Source of the DNA: Mesorhizobium sp. CA14
GTDB taxonomy: Bacteria > Pseudomonadota > Alphaproteobacteria > Rhizobiales > Rhizobiaceae
Length of the DNA: 64,000 nucleotides
Assembly: GCF_020165195.1 (NCBI RefSeq)
Contig: NZ_JAIUHR010000011.1
Location: forward strand, 1-64,000
Direction: 5' to 3'
In this document: positions 28,937 to 38,977 of the stretch, one piece after another
Layout of the letters: every line of letters begins with the position of its first letter
How positions within the stretch are numbered: position 1 is the first letter of the stretch
Program-made: the position numbers and the translations under genes
The notes under the pieces: generated by a model
Database searches by the model: none
The model's input: only the letters and a program-made list of their open reading frames with translations
Told to the model about the DNA's origin: nothing

Positions 28937-29820
28937 CAGGCGGCGCTTTCGGTGTCGCGGGCCCAGGCGCCGGTCGAGGGATCGAAGCTGCCGGAAAATT
29001 CCCATTCGGCAGCACCGGTCAGGATGACGTGATCGTCGTCGCGCCATTCGACATTGAGCTCGCCGCCGCCGGGCGTCAGCAGCGAGACGCTGCGGCCGGT
29101 GCGCCTGGTGCGGGCCGCCGCCACCACGGCGGCGCAAGCGGCCGAGCCGCAGGCCCTGGTGAGGCCGGCGCCGCGCTCCCAGGTGCGTATGATCATGGTT
29201 TCAGGCGACGTGACCTGAGCGATGGTGATGTTGGCGCGCTCCGGGAAGATCGGATGGTTTTCGAGCAGCGGGCCGAAGCGATCGAGCTCATAGGACCAGA
29301 CATCATTGTCGACCCAGAAGATCACGTGCGGGTTGCCCATCGACACTGCCGAGGGCGAATGCAGCACCGGCGCGTCGATCGGGCCGATCTGCAGCTCGAT
29401 CATGCGGGTATCGCGAAACTCTTCTGCCAGCGGGATTTCCTGCCAGCCGAAGCGCGGCTTGCCCATGTCGACCGAGATCAGGCCGTCGGCATGCTCCTCG
29501 GCATTCAGGACGCCGGCGCGAGTCTCGAAGGTGAAGCGCTTCTGCCCGGTCTCGGCGGCCAGAGCCTGCACGACACAGCGCGTGCCGTTGCCACAGGCCT
29601 GCGCGCTGGTGCCGTCGGAGTTCAGGATGTCGATATAATAGGCGGTACCTGGCGTCCGCGCATCATGGATCGCCATGATCTGGTCGAACTTGGTCGCTGC
29701 GTCGCCATTGAGGGCGATCGCGGCGGCCGCCGTCACCTTATCGGCACGCCCGCGCATATCGGCAACGATGATCTCGTTGCCGATGCCGTTCATCTTGGCG
29801 AAGGGGGCGGTGCCTGCCAT
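28936..29820 (-). CDS. dapF: Diaminopimelate epimerase
   Basis: A 294-residue epimerase converting LL- to meso-diaminopimelate for lysine and peptidoglycan synthesis. Both catalytic cysteines are present, in QACGNGTRC near residue 75 and RACGSAACA near residue 224. [15 protein letters not shown] at the start is typical. It is the first gene of the dapF-mtaB-ftsY-yciB run, an order common in Hyphomicrobiales. Confidence 0.95.
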   Translation of the reverse strand: MAGTAPFAKMNGIGNEIIVADMRGRADKVTAAAAIALNGDAATKFDQIMAIHDARTPGTAYYIDILNSDGTSAQACGNGTRCVVQALAAETGQKRFTFETRAGVLNAEEHADGLISVDMGKPRFGWQEIPLAEEFRDTRMIELQIGPIDAPVLHSPSAVSMGNPHVIFWVDNDVWSYELDRFGPLLENHPIFPERANITIAQVTSPETMIIRTWERGAGLTRACGSAACAAVVAAARTRRTGRSVSLLTPGGGELNVEWRDDDHVILTGAAEWEFSGSFDPSTGAWARDTESAA

Positions 29821-29940
29821 CTAACCGGTCATTCCAATCCGTTGGCCAATCCGTTTGGGCGCTATATGGCGGAAACGGGCGGGAATTACCAGTCCGGCGT
29901 GGCTCTGGCGATGACCAAGTGGTCCGCAGCGATGACCTGC

Positions 29941-29993
29941 CGGTCGCGCTGCGACGACCTGACGGTCGCGCTGCGACGACCTGACGGTCGCGC
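29941..29993. repeat. 22-bp tandem repeat, 2.4 copies
   Basis: The unit cggtcgcgctgcgacgacctga is repeated exactly at 29941-29962 and 29963-29984, with a 9-base partial copy after. It ends against the DUF1328 stop codon, upstream of dapF. Confidence 0.9.
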
Positions 29994-30155
29994 TTACGTG
30001 ACAGCGAAGACGCCGAGCACGATCAGCAGGAAGATGATCAGCACGATGCCGATGAGGATGCGCGCACCGGTAGCAGCCGCGCCTGCCAACGCCGGCATGC
30101 CGAGCAGGCTCGCGGCGGCGGCAATGATGAGAAGAATGATGATCCACCTGATCAT
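29994..30155 (-). CDS. DUF1328 small membrane protein
   Basis: A 53-residue protein that is nearly all hydrophobic, with two membrane helices (MIRWIIILLIIAAAASLLG and ILIGIVLIIFLLIVLGVF) flanking a short AGAAATGA turn, the pattern of the DUF1328/YtjA family. Start at 30155 has GGAG 7 bases upstream; the earlier ATG at 30188 adds charged residues not seen in the family. Function is unknown, often stress-related. Confidence 0.8.
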   Translation of the reverse strand: MIRWIIILLIIAAAASLLGMPALAGAAATGARILIGIVLIIFLLIVLGVFAVT

Positions 30156-30184
30156 GGGAAGCTCCGGCGAATTGCGTCGCCGGA

Positions 30185-31222
30185 TCAACGCGTTTGGCGG
30201 GTTTGGGTTCCTTTGTAGATGGCCGGTACATCCCAGACTTCACCGGGCCGCATGGCGCGGAAACGCTCCGGCGGCACGTCTTCCGCCCCAAGCGCCTCGG
30301 CCAGTTTCTGCGCCGGTTCGTCGATCGGCTCGTCGGTGAGATGGAAGGTGCCCCAGTGGCAGCCGGCGGCGAAGGCGGCGTTGCACAGCTTCATGCCCTG
30401 CACGGCCTCCTGCGGGTTCTGGTGCTGCGGCGCCATGAACCAGCGCGGCTCATAGGCGCCGATCGGCAGGATGGCGAGGCGGAAGCCGCCATGCTTTTGC
30501 GCCATCAGCCGGTAGTTGATGCCGTCATGGAAGCCGGTGTCGCCGGCGAAATAGATCTTGCTGCCCATCGTCTCGATGACGAAGCCCGCCCACAGCGCCA
30601 TACGGCGGTCGCGCCCGCCGCGCGCCGACCAGTGATGCGCCGGCTCGACATGGATGGTGGCGGCGCCGATGTCGACCCGGTCGCCCCAATCATGCGCGCC
30701 GAGCCGCATGCCCGGCACGGCGCGGCCGATGACGGCGTCGTTGCCGAGCGGCGTGATCACCAGCGGGTCGTGGCTCTCCTTCAGCCGCTTCAGCGTGGCG
30801 AGGTCGAGATGGTCATAGTGATTGTGGCTGACCAGGACCAGATCGATCGGCGGCAGGTCGGCAAAGGCAATGCCCGGCGCATTGACCCTTCTCGGGCCGG
30901 CAAAGGCGAAGGGCGAGGCGCGCTCCGACCACACCGGATCCGTCAGAATGTTCAACCCGGCGGTCTGGATGAGAAGCGAGGCATGACCGACCATGGTGAG
31001 CCGAAGTGTGCTGCCACCCACCCGTCCGTCCGGTTTTGCCGGCGGATGGGGGCTTGGCCAGGCGGCCGGCCATTTCGCCCGCTTGCCGCCGAACTGCCAT
31101 CTCAGGAGATCGCTGAAGCGTCCGGGCGGCTTGCCGCCGGGGTTGAAGAACAAGGCGCCGTCGAAATGATCGCTGGGCGGGCCGCTGTAATAGCGGTTGG
31201 CGGTTCTTTTTCTTGCGGCCAT
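30185..31222 (-). CDS. MBL-fold hydrolase, NAPE-PLD/UlaG type
   Basis: A 345-residue metallo-beta-lactamase-fold enzyme. The metal motif SHNHYDHLD (HxHxDH) is near residue 132, and further ligands are in EPAHHWSARG and FAGDTGFHDG. The N-terminal HFDGALFFNP and the closing arrangement resemble N-acyl-phosphatidylethanolamine phospholipase D-like proteins (family RomA/UlaG). A phospholipid or lactone substrate is inferred. DUF1328 follows 29 bases later on the same strand. Confidence 0.88.
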   Translation of the reverse strand: MAARKRTANRYYSGPPSDHFDGALFFNPGGKPPGRFSDLLRWQFGGKRAKWPAAWPSPHPPAKPDGRVGGSTLRLTMVGHASLLIQTAGLNILTDPVWSERASPFAFAGPRRVNAPGIAFADLPPIDLVLVSHNHYDHLDLATLKRLKESHDPLVITPLGNDAVIGRAVPGMRLGAHDWGDRVDIGAATIHVEPAHHWSARGGRDRRMALWAGFVIETMGSKIYFAGDTGFHDGINYRLMAQKHGGFRLAILPIGAYEPRWFMAPQHQNPQEAVQGMKLCNAAFAAGCHWGTFHLTDEPIDEPAQKLAEALGAEDVPPERFRAMRPGEVWDVPAIYKGTQTRQTR

Positions 31223-31348
31223 TCACGCTCCCGCCGGCTCGGTCTCTCCTGAGATAAGGACGCGTCCGCCTGGCGCAAGCATTTTGCTGGCGAATGCCAA
31301 TGGGCGAAGCCCGCTTCATTTAGGATCGGGAAAGAGGGGGTAACCGAC

Positions 31349-31785
31349 ATGGCGATGAAGCGGACCAAGACACCGTGGATGAAGGCCGAGGATTTCGGCC
31401 GCTCGCTGCCGCTTGGAGTCGGCGTCAACCTGCTGGTCACCGACATGGCGGCGATGGAGGCTTTCTGCCGCGACGTGCTTGGCGCCCGGATCATCTATGC
31501 CGACGAGGATTTCGCGGCGGTCGAGCTTTTGGGCTCGGTCTTCATGCTGCATGCCGACCATTCCTATCTCGACAATCCGATGACCGGTGTCACTTCCGGC
31601 GCCGAGACACGCGGCGCCGGTATCGAGCTGCGCCTTACGGCGCCGATCCGGATGCGGTCGAGAAAAAGGCGGCGGCGCTCGGCCACATCGTGCTGGCTGG
31701 CTCGATCGACAAGCCGCATGGCCTGCGCGAATGCTACATCGTCGGCCCGGACGGCTATGTGTTCGTGCCGAGCGCCAGGATTTAA
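31349..31785 (+). pseudogene. VOC/glyoxalase-family gene with a frameshift
   Basis: The first frame (31349 to ~31636) encodes SLPLGVGVNLLVTDMAAMEA and the rest of a VOC N-terminal half up to GAGIELRL. Family sequence then continues in another frame to 31785, with YGADPDAVEKKAAALGHIVL and LRECYIVGPDGYVFVPS. The break is at the CTTA of 31634-31637: one extra T (ctt tac) would restore a single ~145-residue protein. So this is either a fresh one-base deletion in a T run or a sequencing error. The unshifted frame runs on to 31807 with an arginine-rich nonsense tail. Confidence 0.8.
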
Positions 31786-31983
31786 CGACAATATTTCAAT
31801 AGCTTGAGGTGACCGCATCGAGCATCGCCCCCGGTGCTGCCCGCTCGCTGCGATAAATTTACAACAGCCGGCTCGAAAACCCTATTTTAACCATATCGGG
31901 TTGAAATTCTGCCACCTTCGCCGTCTTGGTGAAGCGAAGATTACGCGGATGGCTCCCCCCGGCCGGATCCGACGGAGGTTTTG

Positions 31984-32559
31984 ATGAATTTTTCGATGAC
32001 CCGCACCTTTTCGCGGCCCCGCCTCTTTTCGAAGGGCAGCCTTGTGGCCGTATCGCTGGCCGCGCTGGTTGCGAGCGGCTGCTCGACCTCGCGCTTCTCG
32101 TCGATGGACGACCAGCAGCCGGCGCCGCTGACGCCGGCGCCGTCCGGGACGGTGACGCAGAATCAGCTGCCGCCGCCGGCTTCCCCCGGCACCACCGATC
32201 CGTCGCAATTCCCGACCGCGCCGAAGAACACCCAGGTCGCCTCGCTGCCGCCGGACGGCGCGGCGCCCGCCGGCGCCACCGATCTCACCGCGGCCAGCGT
32301 CGCCGGAGTGTGGAACGTCAATGTCTCCGGGCAGAGCTGCAAGGTGGCGACGCCGCAGACCAAGTTCGGCGCCGGCTACCGCGCCGGTCCGCTGCACTGC
32401 CCGGCGCCGATCGACGGCATCAAGTCGTGGAATGTCGCCGGCAAGCAGCTGACGCTTTACGACGAAAATGGCGGCACGCTGGCCAGGCTCTATTCGTCCG
32501 GCGGCGAAAAGTTCGACGGCCAGACTTCCAACGGGCAGCCGATCTCGCTTACAAGATAA
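31984..32559 (+). CDS. omp19: Omp19-like outer-membrane lipoprotein, protease inhibitor
   Basis: A 191-residue lipoprotein. A signal peptide ends in the lipobox ALVASGC (Cys ~33). A Pro/Ala-rich linker follows, then an AprI/Inh-type barrel: VAGVWNVNVSGQSCKVATPQ, GYRAGPLHCP with a disulfide pair, and LTLYDENGGTLARLYSSG. The order and wording match Brucella Omp19, which inhibits host proteases and sits at the cell surface. GGAGG lies 6 bases before the start. The structured repeat at 32564 begins 5 bases after the stop. Confidence 0.92.
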   Translation: MNFSMTRTFSRPRLFSKGSLVAVSLAALVASGCSTSRFSSMDDQQPAPLTPAPSGTVTQNQLPPPASPGTTDPSQFPTAPKNTQVASLPPDGAAPAGATDLTAASVAGVWNVNVSGQSCKVATPQTKFGAGYRAGPLHCPAPIDGIKSWNVAGKQLTLYDENGGTLARLYSSGGEKFDGQTSNGQPISLTR

Positions 32560-32563
32560 CGCA

Positions 32564-32766
32564 AGGGTGTGCTGATATTCAGGTGAGGCCGGCCTGCAAA
32601 TGCCGGCTTCCGGCCTTCGCCGGCCGAAGCACTTAGGAGTGGCGTGGCAGTTAAATTAAGGCTATGGCCGGCGAAGGCCGGTGCTCACGTACTTCAAGTA
32701 CGCTCCGCTCCGGTTCCCGGAACCCGCCATTTTCGACTCGGCCTGACCTGAATCTCAACACACCCT
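32564..32766. repeat. ~205-bp dispersed structured element, copy 1
   Basis: The ends AGGGTGTG and CACACCCT pair, and the pairing continues imperfectly through ~30 bp (TTCAGGTGAGGCCG facing CGGCCTGACCTGAA). Inside are a hairpin (gcttccggcc/ggccgaagc) and the palindrome GTACTTCAAGTAC. It is highly similar to 62791-63003. It starts 5 bases after the omp19 stop and ends 30 bases before zapE. Confidence 0.92.
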
Positions 32767-32796
32767 GGCCCTTCCTCAGGCGTTCCGCGCAAAAAA

Positions 32797-34017
32797 ATGC
32801 AAAAGACCGGACCCATGCATCTGCGCGACGGTATCCAGACCCACGCGACCGTCAGGCAGCGCTACGACCATCTCGTCCAGAGCGGGGCGGTCGGGCGCGA
32901 CCCGGCGCAGGAGCGGATCGTCGCCGCGCTCGACCGGTTGATCGACGAGATCTCGGCCAAAAGGCTGGCGCATAAATCGAGCGCGCTGGGCTGGCTGTTC
33001 GCGGCCAAGCGTCAGCCGCGCGAGCCGGTCAAAGGCCTCTACATCCATGGCGGCGTCGGTCGCGGCAAGACCATGCTGATGGACATGTTCTTCGAGCTGT
33101 TGCCGGTCCGGCGTAAGCGCCGCGTGCATTTCAACGACTTCATGGCCGATGTGCAGGACCGCATCCAGAGGCACCGGCAGGCGCGCAAGGAAGGCACGAT
33201 CAAGGAAGACGACCCGATCCCGCCGGTGGCGCGGGCGCTCGCCGATGAAGCCTGGGTGCTGTGCTTCGACGAGTTCTCCGTCACCGACATCGCCGACGCG
33301 ATGATCCTGTCGCGGCTGTTCTCGGCGCTGTTCGCCAATGGCGTGGTGCTGGTCGCCACCTCCAATGTGGCGCCGGAGAACCTTTATCGCGACGGGCTGA
33401 ACCGCCAGCTCTTCCTGCCGTTCATCTCGTTGCTCGAGCGCAATGCCCATGTGATGACGCTCGATGCAGAGAAGGACTACCGGCAGGAAAAGCTCAACCG
33501 CCAGCCGGTCTATGTCACGCCGGACGACGCCGCGGCCGAGCGCGCGCTCGACGAGGCCTGGAAGGCAATGACGCATGGCCAGCCGACCGGCGAGGTGACG
33601 CTGACGCTGAAAGGCCGCCAGCTTGTCGTGCCGCGCGCCGCCGGCGACGCGGCGCGCTTTTCCTTTGGCGACCTCTGCGAAAAGCCGCTCGGCGCGCGCG
33701 ACTATCTGGCGATCGCCGGCCGTTTCTCGACCGTTTTCATCGACCATGTCCCGGTGCTCGGCGAAGGCAAGCGCAACGAGGCCAAGCGCTTCATCCTTTT
33801 GATCGACACGCTCTACGATCACCATATGCGTTTGGTGATGAGCGCCGCGGCGCCGCCCGACCGGCTCTATACGGCCAAGCGCGGCACCGAAGTGTTCGAA
33901 TTCGAGCGAACAGCCTCGCGCCTGGTCGAGATGCAAAGCCGCGACTGGCTGGACGACTGGGCGGAACGGCGCGATGCGGACGCGTCGACCGCCGAGGCAA
34001 GGCAGGCTAAGGGGTAG
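32797..34017 (+). CDS. zapE: Cell division protein ZapE (AFG1-like ATPase)
   Basis: A 406-residue AAA-type ATPase of the ZapE/AFG1 family. Walker A is GGVGRGKTML near residue 85 and Walker B is LCFDEFSVTDIADAMIL near 152, with the sensor VVLVATSNVAPENLY. ZapE acts at constricting Z-rings in E. coli, and AFG1 handles respiratory-chain subunits in mitochondria. No clear Shine-Dalgarno is seen at either ATG (32797 or 32815). In rhizobia it is usually close to mdh, as here. Confidence 0.92.
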   Translation: MQKTGPMHLRDGIQTHATVRQRYDHLVQSGAVGRDPAQERIVAALDRLIDEISAKRLAHKSSALGWLFAAKRQPREPVKGLYIHGGVGRGKTMLMDMFFELLPVRRKRRVHFNDFMADVQDRIQRHRQARKEGTIKEDDPIPPVARALADEAWVLCFDEFSVTDIADAMILSRLFSALFANGVVLVATSNVAPENLYRDGLNRQLFLPFISLLERNAHVMTLDAEKDYRQEKLNRQPVYVTPDDAAAERALDEAWKAMTHGQPTGEVTLTLKGRQLVVPRAAGDAARFSFGDLCEKPLGARDYLAIAGRFSTVFIDHVPVLGEGKRNEAKRFILLIDTLYDHHMRLVMSAAAPPDRLYTAKRGTEVFEFERTASRLVEMQSRDWLDDWAERRDADASTAEARQAKG

Positions 34018-34029
34018 CCTCCTTACCTT

Positions 34030-34185
34030 CGTCATCCTCGGGCTTGACCCGAGGATCATTCCGTGACGTCCGAAACATGGAACACGGCGGAGCAGAATTC
34101 TGAACCGTTCCAAAGCTTTAGCGTCACGACATGGATCCTAGGGTCTGCGCGGTCGCTTCGCTCCTTGCTCCGCCTTAGGATGACG
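34030..34185. repeat. Dispersed repeat CGTCATCCTCGGGC type, copy 1
   Basis: Begins cgtcatcctcgggcttgacc and ends in the inverted form ccttaggatgacg, with an inner CGAGGATC/GGATCCTAG pair. It shares its architecture and most bases with 61329-61485. The stop codon and the last residues of the acetyltransferase on the minus strand lie inside it. Confidence 0.85.
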
Positions 34186-34639
34186 AGGGCGGAGGCGTTT
34201 CGACCAACTTCGAAAGCCGATACACATACATTACAAAATCCTCCGCCTTCTCGTGCGGCTCCTTTCGCGCCTCATAAAGCGCCCGCGCCGGCTCGTTGTC
34301 GGGCTCGGTGCCGACCCAGGCTTCCTCGCAGCCATGGGCGCGGCCGATCTCGAACATGGCATCGAGCATCTTTCGGGCGATGCCTTGCCGCTGGAAAGGC
34401 GGCGCCACGCCGACCTCGTCGATGTAAAGCTCGCTTACCTTGTCGGGATGGCGATGAATGACAGCGGCGCATTGGCCGACGACAATGCCGTCGACCATGG
34501 CCACGATCATGAAATGGCCTGGCGAGTTGAGATAGGCAGCGACGCGGTCCGGTCGCACCGGCTCGTCGAACACCTCCTCGGCCACCCGCATCACAACCGC
34601 GTCATCGCCGGGATGAAGCCTTCGGATTTCGACGTTCAT
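34175..34639 (-). CDS. GNAT family N-acetyltransferase
   Basis: A 154-residue acetyltransferase. The acetyl-CoA loop VAPPFQRQGIARKMLD (Q-x-x-G-x-A) is near residues 80-96 and the following DEPVRP and TEPDNEPARALYE segments are typical GNAT parts. The substrate is unknown; it resembles aminoglycoside 3-N/AacC-type small GNATs only loosely. Start at 34639 has GAGGAG 11 bases upstream. Its C-terminal PPPSSS and stop codon come from the dispersed repeat at 34030-34185. Confidence 0.82.
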   Translation of the reverse strand: MNVEIRRLHPGDDAVVMRVAEEVFDEPVRPDRVAAYLNSPGHFMIVAMVDGIVVGQCAAVIHRHPDKVSELYIDEVGVAPPFQRQGIARKMLDAMFEIGRAHGCEEAWVGTEPDNEPARALYEARKEPHEKAEDFVMYVYRLSKLVETPPPSSS

Positions 34640-34730
34640 TGTGTAAATTCTCCTCAGTCGGCTCATGAATTTTGACGTTTACGTAATTCCCGAAGCATCT
34701 AACCGATTGAAAACACTGAGGTCAAAATAA

Positions 34731-35819
<1,089 letters not shown>

Positions 35820-35855
35820 TCTCGCGGCAAGCAACCCTCCCCGGAGACCAAGCGC

Positions 35856-37049
35856 ATGAACATCCATGAGTATCAGGCCAAGGCGCTGCTGAAGACGTTC
35901 GGCGCGCCGGTCGCAAGCGGCGTTCCGGTGTTCAAGGCAAGCGAGGCGGAAGCCGCCGCCAAGGCGCTGCCCGGCCCGCTCTATGTCGTGAAGAGCCAGA
36001 TCCATGCCGGCGGCCGCGGCAAGGGCAAGTTCAAGGAACTCGGCCCCGACGCCAAGGGCGGCGTGCGGCTGGCGAAGTCGGCGGCGGAAGTCGTCGCCAA
36101 CGCCAACGAGATGCTCGGCCACACGCTGGTCACCAAGCAGACAGGTCCGGCCGGCAAGCAAGTTAACCGCCTCTATATCGAGGACGGCGCCGACATCGCC
36201 CGCGAGCTATATCTGTCGATCCTGGTCGACCGTTCGGTCGGCCGTATCGCCTTCGTCGTCTCGACCGAGGGCGGCATGGACATCGAGACGGTCGCGCATG
36301 ACACGCCCGAAAAGATCGTCACCGTCGCCATCGACCCGGAAAAAGGCGTGACGGCGGATGACGTCAAGAAGCTCAATGCCGCGCTGAAGCTCGACGGCGA
36401 TGCGGCGAAGGATGGCGGCACGCTGTTCCCGATCCTCTACAAGGCTTTCGTCGAGAAGGACATGAGCCTGCTCGAGGTCAACCCGCTGATCGTCATGAAG
36501 GACGGGCATTTGCGCGTGCTCGATGCAAAGGTGTCGTTCGACAACAATGCGCTGTTCCGCCACCCGGACGTGATGGAATTGCGCGACACCACCGAAGAGG
36601 ACGAGAAGGAGATCGAGGCGTCGAAATACGACCTCGCCTATGTCGCGCTCGACGGCAATATCGGTTGCATGGTCAACGGCGCCGGCCTTGCCATGGCGAC
36701 GATGGACATCATCAAACTCTATGGTGCTGAGCCGGCTAACTTCCTCGACGTCGGCGGCGGCGCCTCCAAGGAAAAAGTAACGGCGGCGTTCAAGATCATC
36801 ACCAAGGACCCGGCGGTCGAAGGTATCCTGATCAACATCTTCGGCGGCATCATGAAATGCGATGTCATCGCCGAAGGCGTGATCGCGGCGGTCAAGGAAG
36901 TGGGGCTGAAGGTGCCGCTGGTCGTGCGGCTGGAAGGCACCAATGCCGAGCTCGGCAAGAAGATCATCAACGACAGCGGCCTCAACGTCGTGTCGGCCGA
37001 CGATCTCGACGACGCGGCCAAGAAGATCGTCAAAGCGGTGAAGGGCTGA
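35856..37049 (+). CDS. sucC: Succinyl-CoA synthetase beta subunit
   Basis: A 397-residue ATP-grasp subunit. It opens [20 protein letters not shown], has the glycine-rich [15 protein letters not shown] nucleotide segment and the C-terminal [16 protein letters not shown] phosphohistidine-contact loop. With SucD it makes succinate and ATP or GTP from succinyl-CoA. CGGAGA precedes the start. In most bacteria sucD is next, but here two small genes intervene, all in tight spacing. Confidence 0.96.
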   Translation: MNIHEYQAKALLKTFGAPVASGVPVFKASEAEAAAKALPGPLYVVKSQIHAGGRGKGKFKELGPDAKGGVRLAKSAAEVVANANEMLGHTLVTKQTGPAGKQVNRLYIEDGADIARELYLSILVDRSVGRIAFVVSTEGGMDIETVAHDTPEKIVTVAIDPEKGVTADDVKKLNAALKLDGDAAKDGGTLFPILYKAFVEKDMSLLEVNPLIVMKDGHLRVLDAKVSFDNNALFRHPDVMELRDTTEEDEKEIEASKYDLAYVALDGNIGCMVNGAGLAMATMDIIKLYGAEPANFLDVGGGASKEKVTAAFKIITKDPAVEGILINIFGGIMKCDVIAEGVIAAVKEVGLKVPLVVRLEGTNAELGKKIINDSGLNVVSADDLDDAAKKIVKAVKG

Positions 37050-37053
37050 GCGG

Positions 37054-37425
37054 ATGCCTCCGCGCAAGATAAACCTGGTCGAGGCTGCGGATCAAAAGAT
37101 TGCCAAGGTCTTCGATCCGCATGTCGCCGGCGACGTCAACGATGCCCAAGCCAAGGTCGCCAAGTTCGGCGAGGTCTTCGATTGGCATGCGCATGACAAC
37201 GAGGACGAGGCCTTCCTGGTGCTGCGCGGTCGGATCGCCATCGATTTCCGCGACGGGCCGGTCGAGCTCGGCGAGGGTGACTTCATCGTCGTGCCGCGCG
37301 GCGTCGAGCACCGGCCGCGTTCGCTGACGAAGGAGCCGGTGGTGCTGATGTTCGAGCCGGCGACGACGCTGAACACCGGCAATGCCCGGAGTGACCTCAT
37401 CGTCACCGACCTGAAGCGGTTGTAA
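37054..37425 (+). CDS. Cupin-domain protein
   Basis: A 123-residue single-cupin protein. The metal-binding motif 1 is [18 protein letters not shown] (H-x-H, then E) and motif 2 is [14 protein letters not shown]. Both are complete, so it should bind a metal. It starts 4 bases after sucC and ends 3 bases before the next gene, so it is surely in the TCA operon. A substrate is not evident. Confidence 0.88.
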   Translation: MPPRKINLVEAADQKIAKVFDPHVAGDVNDAQAKVAKFGEVFDWHAHDNEDEAFLVLRGRIAIDFRDGPVELGEGDFIVVPRGVEHRPRSLTKEPVVLMFEPATTLNTGNARSDLIVTDLKRL

Positions 37426-37428
37426 GCC

Positions 37429-37926
37429 ATGAACGCGTCGCCCTTCTCCTCCCTCTCTGACGGTCACCAATGCCTGCAGGCGCTGGTCGGCGCGTGGCGC
37501 GGCGAGGAAGAGGTTGCGGCCACGCAATGGACCGATGCCGGCGCGGCGACTTCGGAAGTGCTGTCGGAGGCTGAGTTCGGCGGCTTGTTCGTGGTGCAGC
37601 GCTACCGCCAGCGCCGCGACGGCACCGTCTCGTTCGGCGCGCATAATGTGTTCGGCTTCGACCAGCAGAACGGCCTCGTCACCATGCACCAGTTCGACTC
37701 GATGGGATTCGTGCCGATGTCACCGGCTACCGGCACGTGGAACGGCAGCGAACTCGCGCTGGAACGGTCGTCGCCGCGCGGCGCCGCGCGTATGGCGTAC
37801 AGCTTTGACGGCACTGACGCCTACCGCATGAAACTTCAGTTCAAGCCCGCCGGCAGCGATGCATGGCAAGACATGGTGAGCGGCCTCTACCGGCGCGCCT
37901 CGCCTTCCTCGATCAACGGTTTTTAG
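37429..37926 (+). CDS. DUF1579-like protein
   Basis: A 165-residue soluble protein. LQALVGAWRGEEEVAATQW, the QRYRQRRDGTVSFGAHNVFG strand pair and the ATGTWNGSELALER segment fit the DUF1579 family, a lipocalin-like barrel of unknown function. It sits between a cupin gene and sucD with gaps of 3 and 12 bases, so it is translated from the TCA mRNA. No signal peptide. Confidence 0.7.
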   Translation: MNASPFSSLSDGHQCLQALVGAWRGEEEVAATQWTDAGAATSEVLSEAEFGGLFVVQRYRQRRDGTVSFGAHNVFGFDQQNGLVTMHQFDSMGFVPMSPATGTWNGSELALERSSPRGAARMAYSFDGTDAYRMKLQFKPAGSDAWQDMVSGLYRRASPSSINGF

Positions 37927-37938
37927 AAAAGGGCCGCG

Positions 37939-38841
37939 ATGTCCATTCTCGTCGACAAGAACACCAAGGTGCTGGTTCAGGGTCTGACCGGCAAGACAGG
38001 CACGTTCCACACCGAGCAGGCGCTGGCCTATCACGGCACCAAGATGGTGGGCGGCATCCATCCGAAGAAGGGCGGCGAGACCTGGACCGGCGCGAAGGGC
38101 GAAAGCCTGCCGATCTTCGCCACCGTGGCCGAGGGCAAGGCAAGGACCGGCGCGAACGCCTCCGTCATCTACGTGCCGCCAGCCGGCGCGGGCGAGGCCA
38201 TCATCGAGGCGATCGAGGCCGAGATCCCGCTCATCGTCTGCATCACCGAAGGCATCCCGGTGATGGACATGGTCAAGGTCAAGGCGCGGCTCGACCGCTC
38301 CACCTCGCGGCTGATCGGGCCGAACTGCCCGGGCGTGCTGACGCCCGACGAATGCAAGATCGGCATCATGCCCGGCAACATCTTCCGCAAGGGCTCGGTC
38401 GGCGTTGTTTCGCGCTCGGGAACGCTTACCTATGAGGCAGTCTTCCAGACCACCAATGTCGGCCTCGGCCAGACCACGGCGGTCGGCATCGGCGGCGACC
38501 CGGTCAAAGGCACCGAATTCATCGATGTGCTGGAGATGTTCCTCGCCGACGACGAGACCAAGTCGATCATCATGATCGGCGAGATCGGCGGCTCGGCCGA
38601 GGAAGACGCTGCGCAGTTTCTCAAGGACGAAGCCAAGCGCGGCCGCAAGAAACCGATGGCGGGCTTCATCGCCGGGCGCACCGCGCCGGCCGGCCGCACC
38701 ATGGGCCATGCGGGCGCGGTGATCTCGGGCGGCAAGGGCGGCGCGGAAGACAAGATCGCGGCGATGGAGTCGGCCGGCATCAAGGTTTCGCCGTCGCCGG
38801 CCAGGCTCGGCACGACGCTGGTCGAGGCGATCAAGGGTTAA
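37939..38841 (+). CDS. sucD: Succinyl-CoA synthetase alpha subunit
   Basis: A 300-residue subunit. The CoA-binding fold [17 protein letters not shown] is at residues ~11-27, and the phosphorylated histidine lies in [19 protein letters not shown] near 250. [20 protein letters not shown] is typical. Its stop codon TAA is the first base triplet of a large inverted array that separates it from sucA. Confidence 0.96.
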   Translation: MSILVDKNTKVLVQGLTGKTGTFHTEQALAYHGTKMVGGIHPKKGGETWTGAKGESLPIFATVAEGKARTGANASVIYVPPAGAGEAIIEAIEAEIPLIVCITEGIPVMDMVKVKARLDRSTSRLIGPNCPGVLTPDECKIGIMPGNIFRKGSVGVVSRSGTLTYEAVFQTTNVGLGQTTAVGIGGDPVKGTEFIDVLEMFLADDETKSIIMIGEIGGSAEEDAAQFLKDEAKRGRKKPMAGFIAGRTAPAGRTMGHAGAVISGGKGGAEDKIAAMESAGIKVSPSPARLGTTLVEAIKG

Positions 38842-38941
38842 GTGAGTAGCGAATAGTGAGTAGCGAATAGCGAATAGGAAAAACAGAGTAGCAGCGCGAT
38901 CCGGGCAGTCCCTACTCGCTATTCGCTACTCACTATTCGCT
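38842..38941. repeat. Inverted stutter array of 7-bp TAG units between sucD and sucA
   Basis: The left arm is made of GTGAGTA and GCGAATA units (38842-38877). The right arm (38912-38941) pairs with 38848-38877 at 29 of 30 positions, with a 34-base loop. Transcribed, it would form one of the longest stems in the window. Confidence 0.95.
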
Positions 38942-38977
38942 CCAAAAAGGAGACGGAGCCAGGCTCCGCAGACGAAA

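Noticed and set aside
29029..30339. 436-codon plus-strand frame opposite dapF and DUF1328
   Set aside because: It runs through the 22-bp tandem repeat and opposite clear dapF motifs, so it is a shadow.
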